This document shows positions 56,286-64,000 of a stretch of DNA of 64,000 bases, piece after piece; the first letter of the stretch is position 1; each line of letters starts with the position of its first letter. The translations under genes and the position numbers were made by a program. The notes below the pieces were generated by a model, which worked only from the letters and a program-made list of their open reading frames with translations, searched no databases and was not told the origin of the DNA. The DNA is taken from the NCBI GenBank assembly GCA_946122785.1, contig CAMGYJ010000010.1, forward strand, positions 11,321,467-11,385,466, written 5' to 3'. This stretch comes from Linum tenue (Eukaryota > Streptophyta > Magnoliopsida > Malpighiales > Linaceae).

Positions 56286-57846
56286 TGACACGCCAAAACA
56301 CAACACCAAACTGCGACCAAGTGTAATCGCAGTCCGGGAATGCAGTAACAGGCAAGTTTAATTATCAACCCGGGTTCTAGATCTACTGCTTACTCCGTGA
56401 TTCTCTATTATCTAGCAAACTAATTCGAGTGAGTGTTGTTTAAAGCAAAAGCAGTAAGAAAGCAGGAAATGGTTCGGTTTTCAAAAGCAGGTAAGAGTCA
56501 CTCGGGAATGAGTCCCCCTAGCCCCAGTTAGGTTCAATTGTAATTCCCTGGGTTGATTTACTGTTGATTAGACTGCGGAAGATCCGACAGTAGCTTGGAA
56601 TCTCTTAAGCTGACCAAGCCCTCTCAGTCTAACTACCCGGCAGACGATTAGTCTTCACCGGGATAGAAAGCTGAGGCTATGAACACAGAACTCCACTACT
56701 GGCGCCAAGACACCAGTACAAAGTAGTAAACTGGCTAACTCTCGTATAGCCAATCTCCTACTATCGAATGAAGAGGCTCTAACAACCTAATCAGATTCTA
56801 TCTATCTCAGGTTGCAGCAGAAATTGAGAAAAGCTGATCAGACTCCAATCAATTCAATAAACATGCATCATTCGATTAAAATCAAACAGTAATATCATCC
56901 CAAGTCATTACAATCAAATCCCTAACACAAGGAACTAGGGTTCTTCATACCCAAGTGAGAGAAAGGTTCTACTCCATAGAGAGAGAAAGGAAAACAGAAA
57001 TCAGAGTAGCCATACTCATAAAGATGAGGAAAATCTGCTCTGGGATGTCAATCTTCACTCCTAGGGACGCAATCTGGGCTTCAATGATGAGAAATCCACT
57101 CCAAAATAGCTCCTAGGGTTTGTTCTTCGCTCTTTCTCTCTCTAAAACTCTGTTTTTTGCCCAAAAAATCGAATTCTCCCTTCCTTGGCTCGAATCTGCC
57201 TCCAAAAACCCGACTCTGGGCGAATTACGGGCAGGATTACGGCCGTAATCACTTCCTGCCCGTAATTCACACCAAAACGCACGTTTCACTTAAGCTGCAG
57301 GAGGAGGAGATACGCCCGTAATTTCCCAATTACCGCCAGTAATTTGGGAATTACGGCCGTAATTCTTGGGGTCTTGCCCGTAATTTTATCACCGCGAGGG
57401 AATTCTGGGTAGAAGGCTCGGCCAATAAATTACGGGCATGCCCTGGCCAATTACGGCCGTAATTTGGCAGGGGCTGCCCGTAATTCTGTCTCCGCTCCTG
57501 TTCAAAGCTTCGTTTCTCCCCTCGTCCGGACTCCAAATCAGTCGCCGTTTGAACCCAGACGCTCGTAGTCTCGTCCTCTTCTTTTCATGACAAGCTTGCA
57601 TGATTCTTTGTCCATAAAGTGAGGTAGAAATCCATTATTCTTCAGGTCATACCCGAGTTTCTTCTCCCGAATCGTCAATTGATCTCTGATTGACTTGAAA
57701 CTTGCGCCTATGCTTCACTTTATGTGCTAGGACCTGAAATGTGACAAAGGAACACAACCTAGCGTAAAATAGGCCAAGGAACAATCAATTCGAGCCAAAA
57801 TGGGCAGGAAACCAGAGTGAAAACACGTGCAAATACGATGCTATCA
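56286..57846 (-). repeat. 5' LTR of element 3
   Basis: 1561 bp, close to its partner with a few substitutions and small indels (for example CCCCTTAGTTAGG versus CCCCAGTTAGG). Confidence 0.92.
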
Positions 57847-58336
57847 GGAGTATCTTGTTTTCGCGCTAAGCAGCGTTCGAGATGTGTAATATACTGGGCG
57901 CTCGGTTTGGTTTTCCCTCCTGGATATTAGAACTGCACTTACTGCTCTGGTCCACACAGCAAGGTATGAGAACAACTTTTCATTAAGCTTGGGAGAGGTT
58001 AGTACAAAAGGAGATACAACATATGATTTGAGCTCTTGGAAGGCCGCTTCGCATTCTTGTGTCCATGCGAATCGCATGCCGCTTTTCAATGTCTTGAAGA
58101 AAGGGGCACACTTATCAGCTGACCTCTGTATAAACCTCCCCAGGGCCACTAGTTTACCGTTAAGGACTGTATTTCGGTTGCACTCCTCCGCGCTCGTAGT
58201 TGCTGGACGGCCGTGATTTGCTTTGGGTCAACTTTGATGTCCGCTTGGTGATCATGAAACCCAGGAATTTTCCAGCCTCCGCGTCAAATACACATTTTAG
58301 GGGGTTTAGGCGGAGGCTGTGTTTGCGGAGTATACT
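57847..58336 (-). pseudogene. Tat-like Ty3/gypsy pol: end of reverse transcriptase and start of RNase H (upstream part)
   Basis: Minus strand, right to left: the end of the reverse transcriptase (ESKSILRKHSLRLNPLKCVF style near 58330-58270, then FLGFMITKR); the connection (LNGKLVALGRFIQRSADKCAPF); and RNase H (FAWTQECEAAFQELKSYVVS, VLISRRENQTERPVYYTSRT, LLSAKTRYS). It continues at 51663 beyond element 3. It ends on the right at about 58337-58344 against a copia fragment, so the protease and gag of this element are missing. Confidence 0.85.
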
Positions 58337-58344
58337 TTTGCTCT

Positions 58345-61300
58345 CATCTACGTGGTTCCTTCAGTCCTTGATACTGAACTGCCTGTGCAAGTGGTTCCTT
58401 CAGACCATAAATGGATTTACGAAGACGACATACTCGGTTGTCCCTCGGTCGAATAAATCCCTGCGGAACATCCATGTACACCTCCTCATCAAGATCGCCA
58501 TGGAGGAAGGCGTTGTTGACGTCCAACTGATGTAGAACCCAACCCTTCTGAGCAGCAATAGCAAGAACGCAACGTACGGTAACAAGTTTGGCGACCGGAG
58601 CGAAGGTATCGTGATAGTCGATGCCGTCAACCTGGGTGAATCCTTTCGCCACCAGACGCGCCTTAAAGTGCTCAATCGTGCCATCGGGGCAAAATTTAAT
58701 TTTGTAGACCCATTTCGCAGCGATGACTTTCTTCCTGGGAGGAAGAAACATAAGCTCCCAAGTCCCGTTGGCCTCAAGAGCATGAACTTCATGCATAGGA
58801 ACGACCTCTTGAAAGGTACGAGGCTCGAACACGGACGAGACAGCTGCAACAAAGGCAGCATAATTAGACGAAAAACGGGAATAATCCACCACATTAGATA
58901 GAGAGTATTTAACGGAAGTAGCAGAACGAGAACAGGGCAACGTGACCTCGTAGTCATGACGTAAGCGAATGGGGAGCGTATTTTGACGTAGACTACGCCG
59001 AGGGGCAGCAGGGCTAGGGGCGGCCGTTTCAGGCTCCTCAACAGGCGGAGATGCTGGGTTCGACACAACAAGGTCTTCATGGGACTCGGCAGTAGTTGGA
59101 GATAGAGTCGGCACGACGGGTGAAGTGGGCATGACGGAAGTGGAACTGGGCGGTGAAGTCACAGAGGCCTCGTCGACGTCTTCGGGAGCCGGATGGGGGT
59201 TGGCAGTGACGAAGAGACGGGTAGCGATGAGCTGAAAGGATAAGTGTCTTCGATAAACACCATGTCACGTGATGTGAAAACGCGGTGACTCTCCATGTTG
59301 TAAACTCGATATCCCTTTTGTCTAAAGGGGTAACCAATAAATAGACAAGCTCTCCCCCTTTCTACAAACTTATCCAATGATGTTTGGTGTCCTTCGTGCA
59401 CACCAGACAACCAAAGTTGCGAAGATGGCTATAACTAGGAGATCGACCATATAGTCTCTCGAACGGTGTCTTACCTTCAAGCACCCGGGAAGGTAAGCGA
59501 TTAATCAAATACGTCGCCGTAAGTACGGACTCACCCCAAAACTTGAGGGGTAAGTTGGCGTGGAACCGAAGCGCACGTGTTGTTTCCAGCAATTGGCGTG
59601 TTTTCCTCTCGACAACTCCATTCCACTGCGAAGTGTCGATACAAGAGGTTTGAAGGAGAATGCCCTATTGTTCATAAAAATCTCGAGAGTGGTGGTCTGA
59701 AACTCCAACCCGTTATCAGCCTGTATCTTCTTAACAGGTTTTCCATGTTGAGGAATTGCCTGATTACAAAACATGATCAAATAACGAGAGACTTCCAACT
59801 TAGCCTTCAAAAGATAACCCAAACTCGACGACTGTAGTCATCCACAAGAGTGGGAAATAGTGAGCCCCACGAGAGAAGGAACGTGATAACCCCCCCCCCC
59901 CAAGGATATCAGCATGTACTAACTCAAAAGGCCGACTACTCTTTATTGAACTCAAAGAAAAGAATTCCGAGATTTTTTTGCTCTTAAACACGAAGAACAA
60001 TGATCCTGAGACAACCAAGTACTGTTTGAACACAACTTTAATAAAGAAATCTGATCGCCAGAGGGTGCCCCAACCGCGAATGCCACAGCTCCGGCGAGGT
60101 TGACTGTCTTCCGTGCATCGCATGCACCATAGACTCCTTAACTTCATCGAACAGATGCAAGTGATACAGTCCGTCCCGCTGCTTAACCATCCCAATCATC
60201 TTCTTGCAGTGTAAGTCCTGTGTTACACAGAAATCGCGCAGGAAGATAAGTGCAATGGGGAAATCCTAGGTGAGACAGCTAACTGATAATAATTGCACTT
60301 GAACTCAGGAACAAATAAAACCCTTGGCAACACCATTCTGTTTCTCAACTGAACTGAACCAATGCTTCCTACTTCAACTGAATCACCATTACAGATACTA
60401 ACTTGCAAACCAGACTGAACTGTTCCTTGGCAACAGCGAGTCGATGATCCACTCATCTAAGTTAGAAAAAATACCTTTCATTTTTATCTCGTAGAGTCAA
60501 TAGTCCCTCCATCCATCTTCAGGAAACTGCGCAGCTGTTCGAGCTGTGACAGGGGCAGCCCTGGACCGGGCTCCCATTGGCTTCAATATTGGTAGCTCTA
60601 GGTCCGGAACGGGGACCCTCTGCAGCCTTGCATTTTCCTCCTGCCTCGGTGCCCTTTTCGGGCCATCCTATAATGTCAAAACACCTCCTTCAAGTGGCAT
60701 GTCTTGCCACAATGAGTGCACTTTACCGTTCTCTTCCTTACCCATGCGGAGAGCTGTTATCGCGGGTGAAAAATGCCGCAACTTCTGGTGCGGCACGATG
60801 AGTTGCAACAATCTTTCTTTGGTGAGCATCATTGATGACAAGCTGGTATGCCTTCGAAAAACTTGGCAAAGTTTTCATCGAGAGCACTTGGGTTTCGACA
60901 AGGGTGAATGACTCGTCAAGACCCATGAGGAAATCAAAGAGCCGAAAACTCTCTTCGCGTTCTTGATTCTTCTTGTCCTGTCCACATACACAAACCGCAC
61001 GTACAAGTATGAATGGGTGTTATGCTTTGTACTTCTTCCCAAAGGGATCTCAATTGCATGTAGAAGCCTTGGACGGTGAGTTTTTCTTGTGGAAGTTGAC
61101 TAATCATTCGCCGCACTTCGTAAACACGAGTTGCGTTGCCTTGTGCAAACCTCTCCCGAAGATCATCCAAAGCTTCTCGTACAGTCTTAGCGTGACGCAT
61201 CCACGTCTAACCTGCTTATCGATGGCGCAAAGAAGCCATCCCTTCACCATAGCGTCTATAGGCTTCCACTGTTGCGCTTGGATTGGATCTTCGTTCCACA

Positions 61301-61533
61301 ACTGAGCCATCGACGAACCTCAGCTTGTTCTTTGCCAGGAGAGAGTTCGTCATGTCATGGATCCAATCAGCATAATTGGATTCATTGAGGAGTTTCCCCA
61401 ACGTAACTTTGTTGGGGTTATCGGACTGACTGAGAAACAATGGCGAGGACGGATCTATCCTGTGCAAGCCGCCGCTGCTACCGCTGTCACCAGGCGAGCT
61501 TACCGTCTTGTCTTTGAAGTCTTCACCAGCCAT
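58345..61533 (-). pseudogene. Ty1/copia gag-pol, truncated within the reverse transcriptase and frame-broken
   Basis: From the ATG at 61533: gag start (MAGEDFKDKTVSSPGDSGSS, then LGKLLNESNYADWIHDMTNS); UBN2-like gag body (LWEEVQSITP, QGFYMQLRS); a knuckle remnant (CGKTCHL near 60720); a damaged protease (near 60440); integrase (FELVHADI, KKIQADNGLEF, RALRFHANLPLKFWGESVL, PSRVLEGKTPFERLYG); and reverse transcriptase (WELMFLPPRKKVIAAKWVYK, FKARLVAKGFTQVDGIDYHD, LHQLDVNNAFLHGDLDEEVY). It ends after CRLRKSIYGLKEP, where a short duplicated GLKEP segment meets the gypsy relic. Catalytic YVDD, RNase H and the 3' LTR are missing. A C-run at about 59889 adds noise. Confidence 0.9.
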
Positions 61534-61545
61534 GTGTCAGCACAA

Positions 61546-61556
61546 CTATGATACCA
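61546..61556 (-). other. Primer-binding site, tRNA-iMet type (copia)
   Basis: The complement reads TGGTATCATAG, the usual copia PBS (TGGTATCAGAG) with one change, adjoining the LTR. Confidence 0.85.
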
Positions 61557-61855
61557 TGAGAAAAAAAGATAGTAAACGACAACGAGACAACGATTTACAT
61601 GGTATCCTCATTCGGTGTGAACGAGACTAATCCATGGAAGGCTCGCTCAAGAAGCCTTCGATACTGTAGTTATTAGGTTTACTTGTGAAACAATCACAGA
61701 CACCAACACACCCGAACTCAGCTACACAACCCCTATATAACCCTTACGACTATCTCCTAGGGTTATATGATCAATTACCAACACAACCCAAACTTCTATA
61801 CGTGGACACAATTGAACATGACACATCACTCGACATACAATAACGTCCTACAACA
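61557..61855 (-). repeat. 5' LTR of the truncated copia element
   Basis: 299 bp, TGTTGTAGG...TCTCA on the minus strand, with a TATA-like CTATATAA (inverse of TTATATAG) region near 61733. There is no partner LTR. Confidence 0.78.
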
Positions 61856-61881
61856 TAACCCATATATATATATATATATAT

Positions 61882-62514
61882 GGTGCCTTCTACGGTACCC
61901 GGGTGAAATCTAGGGTACTGCATACATTGACTTTGAAAACGCTATCTAGACCTCGAATTAACAGGATTTTAGGGCATGATACTATACCCTAACCCTTAAT
62001 GAGTGAACCCTAGGTCCTAATTATCTAAATCATAAACTATAAACACTAAGATGGTGCATTGATTTTTTTGCCTATATTTGGACGCATCATAACCGTCGGT
62101 TATTGTTTCTAATTAAATTGATCTTGGGGTATAAGATTTGAGAATTAAGACCTAGATTTTGATCTTTTTTGCCTATATATGGTCTGAATTGACTGATCTT
62201 TCGGACATTTTACTATACTCTAACCCATAAAGATCAAAATCTAGGTCTTAATTCTCTAAATCTTATACCCCAAGATCAATTTAATTAGAAACAATAATCG
62301 ACGGTTATGATTCGTCCATATATAGGCAAAAAAAGTAATACACCATCTTAGGATTTATAGTTTATGATTTAGATAATTAGGACCTAGGGTTCACTCATTA
62401 AGGGTTAGGGTATAGTATCATGCCCAAAAATCCTGCTAATTCGAGGTCTAGATATCGTTTTCATACTCAAGGTATGCGGTACCCCGGATTTCACCCGGGG
62501 TACCGTAGAAGGCA

Positions 62515-62516
<2 letters not shown>
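61882..62516. mobile_element. Family-A foldback MITE, long-palindrome form
   Basis: Both ends are GGTGCCTTCTACGGTACC in inverted orientation. The left ~290 bp matches KS-intron unit 1 and the right ~335 bp matches inverted unit 3, so the element is one large interrupted palindrome. TA repeats flank both sides (61863-61880 and 62517-62546). Confidence 0.85.
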
Positions 62517-62550
<34 letters not shown>

Positions 62551-63282
62551 AAGGCTAGCATACGTCCGGGCGTACGCTAACCTTTGCGTATGCCCCTGTT
62601 CACACTTGAAAATTAATTATTAAATATTTTTATTTAAATTATACTAAATTAAATATTAATGATAATTTAAATTACAACCACATACATGGAATAATTATTG
62701 TGTACGTTTTAGTCCCTCATCAATCTTTATCATTCATTATGGTAATCAATCATCTAACTTTTGATTATATGAATTTTAATACCTTCTTTTTTCAAATCAA
62801 AATTTTTAATACTCAAATTTTGTGTTTAGAATTATAAATTTGCTTCTTCCAAGGCCTATCATTTCCCATTTTATTTTGTTATAAACTCATTTCCCTGCTT
62901 CTTCCTCCCAAGCCCCAGCCGATAAAGGGGAATAAACATAGCTTTGTTTTATTTTAGTTCAACGTTTGGATGTTTGGTCTTATAAACAGATCTTTGATTT
63001 TAGGAGAGGGTAAGCAGGAGCTTCCGGCGGAGATTCCAGCTCCGGTCAAGGAGCAGCAGGCTGTTCGATTTGGGCCGTCGCTAACGAAATAGACTTTCCG
63101 CTTTGAAATCTCTCGAAGGGGTTTGACAGGTAGGAAGAGTCCAACGCTGCTGGGAACGCGACGACGATGTCATCGAGCTTCGTTCTTCCCTCTCCACTGG
63201 TTCTCTTTCCCGGCGTGATTCTCGCCCGGCAGATGTACGAATCGAAATCCTCTCCTAATCCACGCTGGCCTTTGGATTTGAT
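62517..63282. other. TA repeat and intergenic sequence
   Basis: (TA)n to 62546, then a short inverted motif (GCATACGTCCGG... CCTTTGCGTATGC, 62559-62594). The rest is AT-rich. 63005-63092 has a short coding-like frame (GKQELPAEIPAPVKEQQAVR) ending in TAG; a 38-codon ORF starts at 63167. These may be leader or exon remnants of the gene at 63283. Confidence 0.35.
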
Positions 63283-63747
63283 ATGAGCTTAAATTGCTTC
63301 CATTCCAAGCTCGATTTGTTCGTTCAAGAAATTAAGCCAACTCATTTGCGCAACCTGAGTTTTTGGCTAAGTGTTATGACGAGTTCGGGTAGCCTACTTT
63401 GCGAGCTCGAATCTTCCGATTGGGTTGGTATAAATGAGAGTTTAGGGCGTCGTTTTGAAGATGAAGACTTCCTGAACAAGTTGGTATGGATTTCGGGTTC
63501 AAACGACGTCATTAAGACTACTGTTCAAGACCTTAAAGTAGCTATCTCGAAACTGGCAAACTGCCAGAAATTGGCTAAGTCTGGAAGCATGGTCAGGAAG
63601 GCAGATTTGGAGCTCCATTCATGGCAGATGGGAACGATTCGAAGGAGGAACTTCCATCCACCACACGAAATACGTATTTTACTCTACAAAGGAGAGGCAT
63701 TGGATAATCGGTGGGATGCTTGGAAGTCATTGATTGAGAGCCGCTAA
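63283..63747 (+). CDS. Hypothetical protein, 154 aa
   Basis: ATG at 63283, TAA at 63747. The sequence looks like real protein rather than chance: balanced composition, amphipathic helices (SKLDLFVQEIKPTHLRNLSF, VIKTTVQDLKVAISKLANCQ) and a Trp-rich end (NRWDAWKSLIESR). No signal peptide, membrane segment or known motif. It may be the last exon of a larger gene, because 63005-63092 upstream also reads like coding sequence in another frame. AATAAA-type signals (AATAAAAGAACC near 63943) lie about 200 nt downstream. I do not recognise the family. Confidence 0.45.
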   Translation: MSLNCFHSKLDLFVQEIKPTHLRNLSFWLSVMTSSGSLLCELESSDWVGINESLGRRFEDEDFLNKLVWISGSNDVIKTTVQDLKVAISKLANCQKLAKSGSMVRKADLELHSWQMGTIRRRNFHPPHEIRILLYKGEALDNRWDAWKSLIESR

Positions 63748-64000
63748 GATGTATCGATGGTTGTTTGGTGACTGGACCTTACGACATAATTGTTCTTGTT
63801 TCCTTGTTTGAGTTGGAGTTTTATTCCTTTTCTGTTTGAGGATTGTTTGTCGAGTCCCAGTAGGTTTAGGAGGGTGTTAATCGAGTTATTCTAGCTAGCT
63901 ATATAAGGAATTTTATTAAGTTGTAATCGGCAGTCGAAGTTTAATAAAAGAACCCTTGTCATCGAGTCTTTTCAAGCTCTTTGATTGTCCTTGTTGCGTG

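Larger units (their letters stand above)
51669..57846 (-). mobile_element. Element 3: non-autonomous gag-bearing LTR retrotransposon nested in the Tat-like element
   Basis: 6.2-kb element, minus orientation. LTRs 51669-53227 (1559 bp) and 56286-57846 (1561 bp). TSD GGGGT on the left (51664-51668) and GGAGT on the right (57847-57851), one mismatch. Removing the element and one TSD copy rejoins the host RNase H frame, which proves the nesting. It has the tRNA-Asp-type PBS and a polypurine tract. The only ORF is gag joined to a pol-tail-like segment, so it is a TR-GAG-like element that needs a helper. Its LTR is a mosaic of element 1-like and element 2-like halves. Confidence 0.94.

Noticed and set aside
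58200..58535. 111-aa plus ORF
   Set aside because: Antisense to the copia reverse transcriptase and gypsy relic.

Overview
The window is plant nuclear DNA, almost certainly from a eudicot. The evidence is intron-rich genes with GT-AG junctions, a gibberellin-type diterpene synthase, a SUVH histone methyltransferase, and a dense load of Ty1/copia, Ty3/gypsy, LINE, SINE and MITE sequences. I cannot name the species.

Layout. 1-6.9 kb is a gene island: an intronless SUVH1/SUVH3-type H3K9 methyltransferase (+) lies tail-to-tail with a six-exon HSP90 co-chaperone p23 gene (-). 6.9-22.8 kb is repeats: a solo LTR with perfect TSD, a young non-autonomous gypsy-type element with 1495-bp LTRs and TSD, a 5'-truncated SINE with 16-bp TSD, and a copia element with apparently identical LTRs but a wrecked coding region. 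23.4-30.8 kb holds the main gene, a complete 13-exon ent-kaurene synthase or kaurene-synthase-like gene (about 820 aa) whose introns are filled with MITEs. 31.9-37.5 kb holds two LINEs placed head-to-head. 37.5-43.4 kb is a second non-autonomous gypsy-type element (-). 43.4-46 kb holds retroelement debris and a Harbinger/Tourist-like MITE. 46-58.3 kb is a Tat-lineage-like Ty3/gypsy element (-) with a convergent plus-strand ORF, split by a third non-autonomous element whose ORF joins gag to a pol-tail-like segment. 58.3-61.9 kb is a 3'-truncated copia (-). A foldback MITE and an unrecognised 154-aa ORF close the window.

The most unusual signal is in the related large LTRs (two on each of three full elements, plus one solo LTR). 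Each carries, at the same relative position, a block of short repeats. In the full elements these are perfect palindromes sharing the core ACGGCCGT with subfamily-specific flanks: TGCACGGCCGTGCA, CCACACGGCCGTGTGG, GAATTACGGCCGTAATTC. The solo LTR has about 21-bp direct repeats there instead. The LTR of the third element is a mosaic: upstream of the block it resembles element 1, downstream it resembles element 2. Elements 2 and 3 also share their 3' non-coding shell but carry unrelated coding cassettes. Together this suggests a modular family that reassorts LTR halves and coding cassettes, with the palindrome block at or near an exchange point.

The host genes have separate jobs: chromatin (SUVH), HSP90 client folding (p23) and plastid diterpene synthesis (KS/KSL). 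Nothing suggests they act in one pathway.
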